Source of the DNA: Paraburkholderia phenoliruptrix | Lineage (GTDB): Bacteria; Pseudomonadota; Gammaproteobacteria; Burkholderiales; Burkholderiaceae | Direction: 5' to 3' | Length of the DNA stretch: 64,000 nt | Assembly (NCBI RefSeq): GCF_019511605.1 | Contig: NZ_JAEUAV010000007.1 | Span: 62,001-126,000, forward strand | Part shown: positions 29,035 through 38,321 of the stretch, piece by piece | Position numbering within the stretch: position 1 is the stretch's first letter | Layout: each line of letters starts with the position of its first letter | Notes under the pieces: model-generated | What the model was told of the DNA's origin: nothing | The model's database searches: none | What the model saw: only the letters and a program-made list of their open reading frames with translations | Position numbers and translations under genes: made by a program

Positions 29035-29361
29035 ATGCGAGAAGTTTCCTCTAGCATTGCGTACGAAATTCACAGCGGCGAAACGCTGCCCCTGAAAGTG
29101 GCGCGCAGCACGAAGCTGGTCGTGCGTGGCGGCGCGGTGTGGGTGACCCGCAGCGACGACACCGAAGACTACTGGCTGCAACCGGGACAAACCATGCGGC
29201 TGCGGCGCGGCGAGCGCCTGTGGCTGAGCGCCGAAGGCACGCCCCGCGCGACGGTGGCGTTTTCAGTGCCGACTCGTTGCGACGAGCGCGCGCTCAACTG
29301 GTTCGCGCGCATGGGCGAGCGGTTCGGGGCGTGGCTGCGCGGAGGCTGGCGCACAGTGTGA
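29035..29361 (+). CDS. DUF2917 domain-containing protein
   Basis: A 108-residue protein of the DUF2917 family, found mainly in betaproteobacteria. The central block GGAVWVTRSDDTEDYWLQPGQ (residues about 39-59) is the family signature and suggests a cupin-like beta barrel. No signal peptide or membrane segment. Function is unknown. It is divergent from the LysR regulator with about 98 bases between start codons, typical of an autoregulated LysR-target pair. The start is preceded by GAGGGC. Confidence 0.85.
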   Translation: MREVSSSIAYEIHSGETLPLKVARSTKLVVRGGAVWVTRSDDTEDYWLQPGQTMRLRRGERLWLSAEGTPRATVAFSVPTRCDERALNWFARMGERFGAWLRGGWRTV

Positions 29362-29478
29362 CGACCGCCGGGCGCGGCGCCGGGTGTCGGGCCGCGCTTT
29401 CGGCGCGCCGCGCTCCAGGTCTTTGCTGCGCGGCGACTTCCGGCGAGGATTGCCGGATTTGGGTAAACTGCCGGGATC

Positions 29479-30204
29479 ATGTCCGCCTCTGCCGTCTCAC
29501 CCTCTCCATTGCCCGCTGCGGCGCCACTCGAGCTGCGCTGGCGCGGCAGCGAACCCTACGAAGCCAGTTTCGAAGCGATGCGAGCGTTCACGGACGCGCG
29601 CACCGCCGCAACGCCCGACGAAATCTGGCTGGTCGAGCATCCGCCCGTCTTCACGCTTGGCCAGGCCGGCGATCCGGCCCACCTGCTGGCCGCGGACAGC
29701 GGCATCCCTCTCGTGAAAGTGGACCGTGGCGGCCAGATCACGTATCACGGCCCCGGCCAGGTGGTGGCCTATCTGCTGCTGGATTTGCGGCGCCGCAAAC
29801 TGATGGTCCGCGAGATGGTCACGCGGATCGAGCAGGCCGTGATCGACACCCTGGCGGCGTATAATCTCGCCGGAGAACGCAAGGCGGGCGCGCCCGGCAT
29901 TTACGTTTCGGCGGGACCGCAGGCCGGCCTGCACGCCGGTGCGAAAATCGCCGCGCTCGGTCTGAAGATTCGCAACGGCTGCAGCTATCACGGCGTGAGC
30001 CTGAACGTGAACATGGACTTGCGGCCGTTTCTGGCCATCAACCCTTGCGGCTACGCGGGTCTCGAAACAGTCGACATGGCAACGCTCGGCGTTGCGGCCG
30101 GCTGGGACGACGTGGCCCGCACCCTTGCCGAATGCCTCACCGCAAACCTCGACGGCAGTCCCGCGGCCGTCGCCCAACCGCAGGCCGGTGCGCTCACCGC
30201 CTGA
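29479..30204 (+). CDS. lipB: Lipoyl(octanoyl) transferase
   Basis: A 241-residue LipB, which moves octanoate from acyl carrier protein to lipoyl domains of 2-oxo acid dehydrogenases and GcvH. Signature blocks are [20 protein letters not shown] (residues 77-96), [17 protein letters not shown] with the catalytic Lys (near 155) and the catalytic Cys in NPCGYAGL (near 189). The length is normal. lipA follows after 13 bases, so the two form an operon for lipoate synthesis. A weak purine tract lies before the ATG. Confidence 0.95.
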   Translation: MSASAVSPSPLPAAAPLELRWRGSEPYEASFEAMRAFTDARTAATPDEIWLVEHPPVFTLGQAGDPAHLLAADSGIPLVKVDRGGQITYHGPGQVVAYLLLDLRRRKLMVREMVTRIEQAVIDTLAAYNLAGERKAGAPGIYVSAGPQAGLHAGAKIAALGLKIRNGCSYHGVSLNVNMDLRPFLAINPCGYAGLETVDMATLGVAAGWDDVARTLAECLTANLDGSPAAVAQPQAGALTA

Positions 30205-30217
30205 CTGGATCGAACGA

Positions 30218-31225
30218 ATGACTGACGTTACCGCGAACCTCGCAGCTTCTCCCGCGCCCGAAGGCGTGCCGGCATCCGCTGCGGCCTACGACGCCACCGC
30301 GAAGCAGAAGGCGCAAGCCAAAACCGCCCGCATTCCCATCAAGATCGTTCCGATCGAAAAGCTGAAGAAGCCGGATTGGATTCGCGTCAAGGCGGCAACC
30401 GGCAACTCGCGCTTCTACGAAATCAAGCAGATTCTGCGCGAGCACAACCTGCATACCGTGTGCGAGGAAGCGAGCTGCCCGAATATCGGCGAATGTTTCG
30501 GCAAGGGCACGGCGACCTTCATGATCATGGGCGACAAGTGCACGCGGCGCTGCCCGTTCTGCGACGTCGGGCATGGCCGTCCCGATCCGCTGGATCCGGA
30601 AGAACCGGCGAACCTCGCCCGCACCATTGCCGCGCTGAAGCTCAAGTACGTGGTGATCACGAGCGTGGACCGCGACGATCTGCGCGACGGCGGCGCGGCG
30701 CACTTCGTGGAATGCATCCGTCAGACGCGCGAGCTCTCGCCTGATACGCGCATTGAAATTCTCACGCCGGATTTTCGTGGCCGCCTGGATCGCGCGCTCG
30801 GCATTCTGAATGCCGCCCCGCCCGACGTGATGAACCACAATCTCGAAACCGTGCCGCGTCTGTACAAGGAAGCACGGCCGGGTTCGGACTACGCGCATTC
30901 GCTGAAGCTGTTGAAGGACTTCAAGGCGCTGCATCCGGACGTGGCCACCAAGTCGGGCCTGATGGTGGGCCTCGGCGAAACGGAAGAAGAGATTCTCCAG
31001 GTCATGCGCGATCTGCGCGAGCACGATGTGGACATGCTTACCATCGGCCAGTATTTGCAGCCTTCGGAGCACCATCTGCCGGTGCGCTCGTACGTGCACC
31101 CGGACACCTTCAAGATGTATGAGGAAGAAGCCTACAAGATGGGCTTTACCCACGCAGCGGTGGGCGCGATGGTGCGCTCGAGCTACCACGCTGACCTGCA
31201 GGCACATGGAGCCGGCGTGGTCTGA
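30218..31225 (+). CDS. lipA: Lipoyl synthase
   Basis: A 335-residue radical SAM enzyme that inserts two sulfur atoms into protein-bound octanoate. The auxiliary cluster cysteines are in [12 protein letters not shown] (near residues 82-93). The radical SAM CxxxCxxC motif is CTRRCPFC (near 108-115), and RSSYHAD at the C-terminus supplies the conserved RSSY serine ligand. The N-terminal about 40 residues are Ala-rich and variable. It follows lipB directly and ends at a strong terminator. Confidence 0.96.
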   Translation: MTDVTANLAASPAPEGVPASAAAYDATAKQKAQAKTARIPIKIVPIEKLKKPDWIRVKAATGNSRFYEIKQILREHNLHTVCEEASCPNIGECFGKGTATFMIMGDKCTRRCPFCDVGHGRPDPLDPEEPANLARTIAALKLKYVVITSVDRDDLRDGGAAHFVECIRQTRELSPDTRIEILTPDFRGRLDRALGILNAAPPDVMNHNLETVPRLYKEARPGSDYAHSLKLLKDFKALHPDVATKSGLMVGLGETEEEILQVMRDLREHDVDMLTIGQYLQPSEHHLPVRSYVHPDTFKMYEEEAYKMGFTHAAVGAMVRSSYHADLQAHGAGVV

Positions 31226-31253
31226 GCACGAGGCTTCGCTTCCTTGGCGACAG

Positions 31254-31285
31254 AAAAAAGCCCGCACAGTGTGCGGGCTTTTTTT
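31254..31285 (+). terminator. Rho-independent terminator after lipBA
   Basis: An AAAAAAGCCCGCAC arm, a 3-base loop AGT and the complementary arm GTGCGGGCTTTTTTT lie about 30 bases after the lipA stop. Confidence 0.9.
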
Positions 31286-31429
31286 CGATGGAGGAAATCA
31301 GCAGCCGCTAGTTGCCGTGGCGTGTCGCCGCAACATCATGCGCTGCTGCAAAATGGCATGCAGACCATTCAGCGCGGGCTTTGAGCAGTGAGCCGGTCCG
31401 CCGCCGCGGCCGTGTAGACGCCCGCATAC

Positions 31430-32131
31430 CTACAGGCCCCCGCGCGCCTCGCAAAAAAGTTCGATGACCGGCCAGCCCCGCTCGTTGGCAAGCGCACGCA
31501 GACGTGCATCCGGGTTGGTCGCGACTGGATGCGTGACGCGTTCGAGCAAGGGGACGTCGTTGATCGAATCGCTATAGAACCAGCTTTGCGGAAAGTCCTC
31601 CAACCGGTGACCTAGCGAAGCCAGCCAGCTCTCGGTGCGGGTGATTTTGCCTTCGCGGAAAGTCGGCACGCCAACCGCGGCGCCCGTGTAGCGCGCAAGC
31701 GGATCGCCGCCCTCGGTATCCAGTTCGATGCCAAGAAGATGCTCGAAGCCGAGCGCCTTGCCGATCGGCGCGGTCACGAACACATTCGTTGCGGTCACGA
31801 TGCAGCACAAGTCGCCCGCGTCCATGTGACGCCGCACCAGCTCGCGTGCGGCCGGCAGGATGGCGGGCGCAATCACTTCCCGCATGAAGCGCGCGTGCCA
31901 TTCGTCGAGCTGTTCGCGGGTATGGCGCGCGAGCGGCGCCAGTGTGCGGTCCAGATAGGCGGCCATGTCCAGCGTGCCCGCCACGTATTGCCGGTAATAC
32001 TCGTCAATGTCCTGTGCATGCCGCGCAGCACCTTCAATTCCGAGGCCCGCGACAAAATGAGCCCATGCCTGGTCGCTGTCGAGCGGCAGCAACGTGTGGT
32101 CTAGGTCGAACAGCGCGAGATTGCGGCTCAT
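31430..32131 (-). CDS. HAD-IB family phosphatase (SerB-like)
   Basis: A 233-residue HAD-superfamily hydrolase. Motif I is LFDLDHTLLPLDSD (nucleophile Asp near residue 8). Motif II is the Thr of IVTATN (near 118). Motif III/IV are the Lys in FREGKITR and SDSINDVPLL (near 188). The helical cap lies between residues about 20 and 95. Family members include phosphoserine and histidinol-phosphate phosphatases, so the substrate cannot be fixed from sequence. The start has GAGGACA about 8 bases upstream, preferred over the longer open frame. It is divergent from the Na/Pi cotransporter. Confidence 0.85.
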   Translation of the reverse strand: MSRNLALFDLDHTLLPLDSDQAWAHFVAGLGIEGAARHAQDIDEYYRQYVAGTLDMAAYLDRTLAPLARHTREQLDEWHARFMREVIAPAILPAARELVRRHMDAGDLCCIVTATNVFVTAPIGKALGFEHLLGIELDTEGGDPLARYTGAAVGVPTFREGKITRTESWLASLGHRLEDFPQSWFYSDSINDVPLLERVTHPVATNPDARLRALANERGWPVIELFCEARGGL

Positions 32132-32430
32132 CCAGTTGTCCTCGTGATCGAATGCCAAGGGGTTAGCTAATCGCTGCATGAGCGCCCTGCAAGCGGCATA
32201 TGGCCATTGGGGCGAGCAACAGACGAGCAACAGGCGCGCTGCGTGCTTGTAGAAAGCATCACGCCTGCACAGACGCAGAGTCGCGCCACACTCAATGTTC
32301 GTTGGCGAGCGTATATTTAAATGCACAAAATTACAATAAGGCAAAAATATGCAACACTACTGTCATACGCCCCGGGTGCCCTGCGCGGCATGCGGTTTTA
32401 CGCCAGCAAAGAACGAATGCGCAGTGCCTT
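32132..32430. promoter_or_regulatory. Divergent promoter region, HAD phosphatase / Na-Pi cotransporter
   Basis: An AT-rich island at about 32310-32356 includes TACAAT (32332-32337). A perfect Pho-box half-site CTGTCAT lies at 32360-32366, but the expected second copy 11 bases away is not present on either side. A weak link to phosphate control only. Confidence 0.35.
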
Positions 32431-34098
32431 ATGTTGATTCTCCTTAACCTTCTGGCCAGTGTGGCACTGCTCGTGTGGGGCTCGCATATCGTGCGCACGG
32501 GCATTCTTCGCGTACTCGGTGCCGATTTGCGCAGCGTGCTGGGGCGCAGCACGCGCAACCGTTGGCGGGCGTTTGTCTCGGGCGTCGGCGTCACGAGTCT
32601 CGTGCAAAGCAGCAACGCCACGGCGGTGATTCTCACGTCGTTCGCCGCGCAAGGACTCCTGCCGCTCACCAGCGGGCTTGCCATCATGCTCGGTGCGGAC
32701 GTCGGCACGGCGCTCATGGCGCGCGTCCTCACGCTCGACCTGTCATGGCTTTCGCCCCTGCTCATTCTGTTCGGCGTGCCGCTCTTCCTGTCGCGCAAGC
32801 AAACGCGCGTCGGCCAGGCCGGCCGTACGCTGATCGGTCTCGGGCTGATCCTCCTCGCGCTGCATCTGATTGTCGAAGCCGCCCAGCCGATGATGCAAGG
32901 CGCCGGCGTGCGCGTCATGTTCGGCGCATTGACCGGCGACACGATGCTCGACGCGCTGGTGGGCGCAGCCTTCGCGATCCTCTCGTATTCGAGTCTCGCG
33001 GCCGTGCTGCTTGCGGCCACGCTTGCATCGTCGGGCGTGATTTCGTTGAAGGTGGCGCTGTGTCTCGTGATCGGCGCGAATCTCGGCAGCGGACTGGTCG
33101 CATTGCTCGGCGCGGCCGCGCAGAATGCGGCGGCGCGGCGGCTCGCACTCGGCAGCTTTACGTTCAAGCTGGCGGGCGCATTGCTGATCCTGCCGTTCGC
33201 GTCGCTGCTCGCGAGCTGGCTGCCGGTGCTGATTGCCAATCCGCGCGAAGCCACGGTGGGCTTTCACCTGATCTACAACACGCTGCGTTGCGGCGTATGC
33301 CTGTCGTTGATCGATCCGATGGCGCGCATCTGCGAACGCGTGTTGCGGGACCGGCCGATGCCGAACGGCGAGCTTCGGCCGCTGCATCTGGACTCCGCCG
33401 CGCTCTCCACGCCCACGCTCGCACTCGCCAATGCCGCGCGCGAGGTGCTGCGAATCGGCGACATTGTGCGCACCATGCTCGATAACGTTGCCGAGCTGAT
33501 CCATCACAACCATCTGGACAAGGCGCGCGAAACCGTACGCATGGACGACGACGTTGACGAACTCTACGCCGCGGTCAAGAACTACCTCACATTGATTTCG
33601 CGCGAGCAACTGGACGAAGCAGACAGCCGCCGCTGGACCGACATCATTTCGCTCACCATCAACCTGGAGCATGCGGGCGACATCATCGAGCGCATTGTCG
33701 GCAATATCGAGGAAAAGAAGATTGCGCACCGCCTGTCGTTTTCCGAAGAAGGCCTGGGCGAGCTGGACGACCTGCAGGCGCGGCTCGTGAGCAATCTGCA
33801 ACTCGGTCTGTCCGTATTCCTGAACAACGACCTGCGTTGCGCCGAGCGGCTGCTCGCGGAGAAAGAGCGCTTTCGCGACCTGGAGCGCGCGTATTCGTAC
33901 CGGCATCTGGATCGCCTCGCCGGCCAGACGCTGCGCAGCATCGAAACGAGCGCGCTGCATCTCGATCTGATCAGCGACATGAAGCGGCTCAATTCGCTTT
34001 TCTGCTCGACCGCTTACCCCGTGCTGGATGCCGCGGGCGCGTTGCATGACACCCGCTTGCGCAAGCGCGCGCTCGACACCATGCATGTGAAGGAATGA
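32431..34098 (+). CDS. Na/Pi cotransporter family protein with PhoU-like domain
   Basis: A 555-residue membrane protein of the NptA/YjbB type. Two inverted Na/Pi cotransporter repeats (residues about 1-310) each carry a QSSN-like core: SLVQSSNATAVI near residue 57 and the second equivalent SYSSLAAVLLAA near 190. From about 355 to 540 a cytoplasmic helical domain resembles PhoU. It probably moves phosphate with sodium; E. coli YjbB exports phosphate, so direction is uncertain. The ATG at 32431 begins the first membrane helix. The upstream open frame is not protein-like. Confidence 0.88.
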   Translation: MLILLNLLASVALLVWGSHIVRTGILRVLGADLRSVLGRSTRNRWRAFVSGVGVTSLVQSSNATAVILTSFAAQGLLPLTSGLAIMLGADVGTALMARVLTLDLSWLSPLLILFGVPLFLSRKQTRVGQAGRTLIGLGLILLALHLIVEAAQPMMQGAGVRVMFGALTGDTMLDALVGAAFAILSYSSLAAVLLAATLASSGVISLKVALCLVIGANLGSGLVALLGAAAQNAAARRLALGSFTFKLAGALLILPFASLLASWLPVLIANPREATVGFHLIYNTLRCGVCLSLIDPMARICERVLRDRPMPNGELRPLHLDSAALSTPTLALANAAREVLRIGDIVRTMLDNVAELIHHNHLDKARETVRMDDDVDELYAAVKNYLTLISREQLDEADSRRWTDIISLTINLEHAGDIIERIVGNIEEKKIAHRLSFSEEGLGELDDLQARLVSNLQLGLSVFLNNDLRCAERLLAEKERFRDLERAYSYRHLDRLAGQTLRSIETSALHLDLISDMKRLNSLFCSTAYPVLDAAGALHDTRLRKRALDTMHVKE

Positions 34099-34151
34099 CT
34101 GCCGCTAAGTCGGCAGGTGGCGCGCCATTGCGCAACGCCTTGCGCTTTACG

Positions 34152-34922
34152 CTAGGCCAGCACCACTTCATCCAGCTTCTTTTTCAGTGCGGTGAAATCC
34201 GCTGCGTCGGCGGCTCTCTTGTTGGTGACGAGCACGTCGATGCGCTCTACCGGGCAATACGAAATCCGGCTGCGCTGACCAATCTTGCTGTAGTCGGCGA
34301 GAATCGCCACACGGTCCGCATTCGCGACCATTGCGCGCGCTACCTCGGTCTCCGCGTGATCGTAATTGGTCGCGCCATGCCGGTGATCGACGCCCACCGG
34401 CGACAGCAGCGCAAGGTCGGCCCGATAGCGCTGAATGTCGAGCACCGTAGTGGCGCCGGTGGTCGCCATCGCGCGGTCGCTGATCGTGCCGCCTAGCAGA
34501 ATCACTTCGTTGGCGGCTTCTGTCTGCTCCGTTGCACCGCGCAGTTTCAACGCGACGTCGATTGAATTCGTGACAATGGTCAGGTTAGCGAGCTTGGCCA
34601 GTTCTTCGGCGAGCGCGGCGGTGGTGGTGCCTGCGTCGATGAACAGCGTCTGCCCGCTCGCAATCAGTCCGGTTGCCGCCTTCGCAATCGCCGTTTTGGA
34701 TTTGACGCGCATCTGCGCGCGCTCGGCAATTGGCGCTTCGTCGGCCGGCCGGATAGCGCCGCCATGCACGCGGCGCAATTCACCGAGCGCTTCGAGATCG
34801 AGCAGGTCGCGCCGCACCGTTTCGCGCGACACGCCGAGGTCCGCCATGATGCGCTCGGTGGATACCCGATGCAGCGTCGACAATAACGCGCGTATTCTCT
34901 GATGACGGTCTTCCTGCCACAT
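34152..34922 (-). CDS. DeoR/GlpR-family transcriptional repressor
   Basis: A 256-residue DeoR-type regulator. The N-terminal winged helix (residues 1-60) holds VSTERIMADLGVSRETVRRDLLDLE. The C-terminal sugar-phosphate sensing domain contains IDAGTTTAALAEEL and TNSIDVALKL. GlpR-type members respond to glycerol 3-phosphate. It is divergent from a glycerophosphodiesterase gene (35230), which releases that metabolite, and a 21-bp palindrome made of TTCGAA/ATGTTCG elements lies between them. It likely represses the diesterase-ABC transporter run and perhaps itself. Confidence 0.9.
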   Translation of the reverse strand: MWQEDRHQRIRALLSTLHRVSTERIMADLGVSRETVRRDLLDLEALGELRRVHGGAIRPADEAPIAERAQMRVKSKTAIAKAATGLIASGQTLFIDAGTTTAALAEELAKLANLTIVTNSIDVALKLRGATEQTEAANEVILLGGTISDRAMATTGATTVLDIQRYRADLALLSPVGVDHRHGATNYDHAETEVARAMVANADRVAILADYSKIGQRSRISYCPVERIDVLVTNKRAADAADFTALKKKLDEVVLA

Positions 34923-35102
34923 GCATTTTCCTTGTAGGCGAAGGCGCTCGCACGACGTGTGTTAACCAGTGACATCGTGGCCACGAATGTGTGTCGGGAC
35001 GATGTCAAGCGTACTACTTCAGCCGGATTGTGTTGTATTTTTTTGGTAGCTTGCAAGTTTGTGTATTTGAATTTAGCCTTCGCAAATCGAAGTGGCGCCT
35101 GA

Positions 35103-35123
35103 TTCGAACATCGAATGTTCGAA
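35103..35123. promoter_or_regulatory. Candidate DeoR/GlpR operator palindrome
   Basis: A perfect inverted repeat, TTCGAACAT-CGA-ATGTTCGAA, lies in the 307-base region between the divergent DeoR regulator and the glycerophosphodiesterase gene, 107 bases upstream of the latter. The half-site ATGTTCG is the type recognised by E. coli GlpR. A weaker TTCG-N5-CGAA lies at 35079-35091. The rest of 34923-35229 is AT-rich for this genome and has no gene. Confidence 0.65.
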
Positions 35124-35229
35124 CGCAAAGTCGATCTGTGCTTTCGCGCATTTTGATGGCGCTTTTTGACAAGACCGCAGGCATCGGCGCATCACGAATG
35201 CGCTTTATCTGAGTGAAAGGTGACGGCAC

Positions 35230-35994
35230 GTGGCAAACGGGATCGATCGCGCAACGCCTGCAGACTGGCCCTATCCGCGGCTCGTTGCGCACCGCTGCGG
35301 CGGCACGCTCGCGCCGGAGAACACGCTTGCCGGCTTTGACGCCTGCGTGCGCTACGGCTACCGCATGGTCGAGTTCGACGCCAAGCTCTCCTCAGACAAT
35401 CAACTGTTCCTGCTGCACGACGATACGCTGGAGCGCACCACCAACGGGTACGGTGCAGCGGCGGTGTACAGCTGGGCGCAGCTCGCGTTGCTGGACGCAG
35501 GCGCGTGGTACGGGCCGCAATTCGCGGGCACACGTCTGCCCACGCTTGCCGACGCAGCCGCGCGTTGCGCGCGCGAAGGCATTGCGGCAAACATTGAAAT
35601 CAAGCCGTGCCCGGGCCGCGACGAGATCACCGGCCGGCTGGTCGCAAGCACCGCGCTCGAGTTGTGGCAAGGCCAGACGCCGCCGCTCCTGTCGTCGTTC
35701 TCGTTCGAGGCGTTAGCGGCCGCGCGCGACGCGGCGCCTTCATTGCGGCGCGGCATGCTGTTCGAGGAGGTGCCTGCGGACTGGCTGCGCATCGTGCGCG
35801 AACTGGACTGCGTGTCCTTGCACGCAAGCCACCGTTACCTGACCGAACCGCTCGTCGCCGAAATCCGTGCGGCCGGCCTGCACGTACTTGCCTATACGGT
35901 GAACGACCCGGCGCGTGCGCAATTGCTTGCGAAATGGGGCGTCGACATGATTTGTACAGATCGCATCGATAAGCTGCAGCACGACATGCTTTAA
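35230..35994 (+). CDS. Glycerophosphodiester phosphodiesterase (UgpQ-like)
   Basis: A 254-residue GDPD-family TIM barrel that hydrolyses glycerophosphodiesters to glycerol 3-phosphate and an alcohol. The conserved catalytic blocks are LVAHRCGGTLAPENTLAGF (His and Glu, residues 18-36), VEFDAKLSSDNQLFLLHDD (near 47-65) and ANIEIKP (near 119-125). No signal peptide, so it is cytoplasmic like UgpQ. The start is GTG at 35230 with AAAGG about 10 bases upstream. It leads a run with the ABC importer genes and probably acts on imported diesters. Confidence 0.92.
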   Translation: MANGIDRATPADWPYPRLVAHRCGGTLAPENTLAGFDACVRYGYRMVEFDAKLSSDNQLFLLHDDTLERTTNGYGAAAVYSWAQLALLDAGAWYGPQFAGTRLPTLADAAARCAREGIAANIEIKPCPGRDEITGRLVASTALELWQGQTPPLLSSFSFEALAAARDAAPSLRRGMLFEEVPADWLRIVRELDCVSLHASHRYLTEPLVAEIRAAGLHVLAYTVNDPARAQLLAKWGVDMICTDRIDKLQHDML

Positions 35995-36173
35995 ACGCCG
36001 CAACCGGCGCGGGCATGGCATGGGCTCGCGAGGACGCACGGACCACTGCACGCAGGCGCACACGAGCGCGCGCGAGCGCAGACACGGGCACGCGGAGGCG
36101 GACGCCTCGCGCCCTTGAAGTCGAATCAGAAACTTTCCAAACGCAACAATTTCGGCAGAGGATGGGGAAAACT

Positions 36174-37286
36174 ATGAACCGCACCGTGTTAGCTCGGGTA
36201 CTTTCGATGTCGGCCGCCGCGGGCGTGGCCGCCGCTGGCGCGAGCGGCGCCAGTGCCGCGCCGCTCGACGCACTGATCGCCGCCGCGAAGCAGGAAGGCC
36301 AGCTCACCGTGATTGCATTGCCGCACGACTGGTGCAACTACGGGCAACTCGTCGCAGGCTTCCAGAAGAAGTACGGCATCAAGATCAACGAACTCAATCC
36401 GGATGCGGGCTCCGGCGACGAAGTGGAGGCCATCAAGGCGAACAAGGGCAACAAGGGCCCGCAAGCGCCGGATGTCATCGACGTGGGTCTGTCGTTCGGT
36501 CCGACTGCGAAGGCCGAAGGGCTCCTGCAACCGTATAAGGTGTCGACGTGGAATTCGATTCCGAAGGAGTCGAAGGATCCGGACGGCTACTGGTATGGCG
36601 ACTACTACGGCGTGCTCGCATTCGAAGTGAACGCCGACATGATCGACAAGGCGCCCGCCGACTGGAGCGACCTGCTCAAGTCCGACTACAAGAATGCTGT
36701 GTCGCTTGCCGGCGACCCGCGTTCCGCGAACCAGGCAATCCAGGCGGTTTATGCGGCGGGCCTTTCGCAAAGCAAAGGCGACGCGTCCAAGGCCGACAAA
36801 GCCGGCCTCAAGTTTTTCGCCGACCTGAACAAGAGCGGCAACTTCGTGCCGGTGATCGGCAAGGCGGCCTCGCTTGCGCAGGGCACGACGCCAATCGTCG
36901 TGCGTTGGGACTACAACGCGCTCGCCGACCGCGACACGCTCAAGGGCAACCCGAAGGTTCAGGTGGTGATTCCGAAAACGGGCGTGCTGGCGGGCGTCTA
37001 TGTTCAGGCGATCAGCGCCTACGCGCCGCACCCGAACGCTGCCAAACTGTGGATGGAATACCTGTACTCGGACGAAGGCCAGATCGGCTGGCTGACCGGC
37101 TATTGCCATCCGATGCGCTACAACGAACTGGTGGCGGCAAAGAAAGTGCCGCAGGCGCTGCTCGACAAACTGCCGCCGCCGAGCTCGTACAAGAACGTGG
37201 TGTTCCCGACACTGCAGCAGCAGGACGCGTACAAGGAAACCATCACCAAGCATTGGGACGAAGTGGTGGGCGCGAACGTCAAGTGA
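36174..37286 (+). CDS. ABC transporter periplasmic substrate-binding protein
   Basis: A 370-residue extracellular solute-binding protein of the type found in iron, polyamine and phosphonate importers. The signal peptide ends near ASGASAAP (about residue 28). The mature N-terminus is LIAAAKQEGQLTVIALPHDW. The C-terminus holds TPIVVRWDYNAL and AVYVQ-like hinge segments. The start at MNRTVLARV has GGGGAAAA upstream. It is followed by two permeases and an ATPase, so the importer is complete. Placement after a glycerophosphodiesterase gene suggests glycerophosphodiesters or a related organophosphate as ligand. That is inference, because this is not a UgpB-like protein. Confidence 0.88.
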   Translation: MNRTVLARVLSMSAAAGVAAAGASGASAAPLDALIAAAKQEGQLTVIALPHDWCNYGQLVAGFQKKYGIKINELNPDAGSGDEVEAIKANKGNKGPQAPDVIDVGLSFGPTAKAEGLLQPYKVSTWNSIPKESKDPDGYWYGDYYGVLAFEVNADMIDKAPADWSDLLKSDYKNAVSLAGDPRSANQAIQAVYAAGLSQSKGDASKADKAGLKFFADLNKSGNFVPVIGKAASLAQGTTPIVVRWDYNALADRDTLKGNPKVQVVIPKTGVLAGVYVQAISAYAPHPNAAKLWMEYLYSDEGQIGWLTGYCHPMRYNELVAAKKVPQALLDKLPPPSSYKNVVFPTLQQQDAYKETITKHWDEVVGANVK

Positions 37287-37385
37287 TTGCAGCTTGACTG
37301 AGGTCGCGTGATCGAAGTGCGCCGCGGTGCCGTTCACAACGGACGGCAATCCGCGGCATTGGTTTTCAAGCCCAGAGGGTGAGCT

Positions 37386-38321
37386 ATGAGCGCTTCATCG
37401 GATGCTGGATCGGTGCAGCCGGATTTGCCGTTGCCTGTGCCCACGCCGGCGCCGCGCGTCGACGGGCCGGGCCGCGCGTCGCAGATGCTGGCATGGATCG
37501 GCGTCGTGCCGTTCTTCACGTTCGCACTGTTGTTCCTGATTCTGCCCACCGGCTTTCTGATGGTCGGTGCGTTCCAGGACGCGCAAGGCCACTTCACGCT
37601 CGCCAATCTGCGCGATCTGTTGCAGCCCTCGGTGCTCGACGCCTACTGGATCAGCTTCAAGGTGAGCGCGGCGTCCGCGGCGGGAGGCGCGCTGATCGGC
37701 TCGCTGCTGGCGTGGGCCGCGGTGCAGGGCAAGCTGCCGCGCTGGATTCGTCCTACGTTGATGACCTTCTCCGGCGTCGCGTCGAATTTCGCCGGGGTGC
37801 CGCTCGCGTTCGCGTTCATCTGCACGCTGGGGCGCGTTGGGCTCGTCACGGTCCTGCTGAAGAAGTACCTCGGCTTCAATCTTTATTCGACGGGCTTCAG
37901 CATCCTCAGTTTTTCGGGCCTCACGCTCACCTACCTGTATTTCCAGATTCCGTTGATGGTGCTCATCGTCACCCCCGCGCTAGACGGCCTCAAACGCGAG
38001 TGGCGCGAAGCCTGCGATTGTCTTGGCGGCACCGCCTTCCAATACTGGCGCTATGTCGCGCTGCCGGTGCTGTGGCCGAGCGTGCTCGGCGCGACGCTGC
38101 TGCTGTTCGCCAATGCATTCGGCGCGGTGGCGACAGCCTACGCGCTGACCGGCAGCTCGCTGAACATCGTGCCGATCCTGCTCTTTGCGCAAATTCGCGG
38201 GGACGTCATGCATAACCAGAATCTCGGCTACGCGCTCGCGTTGGGCATGGTGCTCGTCACGGGCCTGTCGAACGGCGGCTACATCTGGCTGCGCTCGCGC
38301 GCCGAAAGGGGGCGCCGATGA
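37386..38321 (+). CDS. ABC transporter permease 1
   Basis: A 311-residue inner-membrane permease of the binding-protein-dependent (PotB/FbpB-like) class, with about six membrane helices. The first is near residues 36-60 after a Pro-rich cytoplasmic tail. The EAA loop that contacts the ATPase is EWREACDCLGGTAFQYWRYVALP near residues 199-221. GAGGGTGAGCT precedes the ATG. The stop overlaps the next permease start (ATGA at 38318-38321). Confidence 0.92.
   Translation: MSASSDAGSVQPDLPLPVPTPAPRVDGPGRASQMLAWIGVVPFFTFALLFLILPTGFLMVGAFQDAQGHFTLANLRDLLQPSVLDAYWISFKVSAASAAGGALIGSLLAWAAVQGKLPRWIRPTLMTFSGVASNFAGVPLAFAFICTLGRVGLVTVLLKKYLGFNLYSTGFSILSFSGLTLTYLYFQIPLMVLIVTPALDGLKREWREACDCLGGTAFQYWRYVALPVLWPSVLGATLLLFANAFGAVATAYALTGSSLNIVPILLFAQIRGDVMHNQNLGYALALGMVLVTGLSNGGYIWLRSRAERGRR

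Noticed and set aside
32360..32366. Pho box upstream of the Na/Pi cotransporter
   Set aside because: Only one CTGTCAT half-site is present. The second repeat at 11-base spacing is missing, and it lies downstream of the best -10 candidate.
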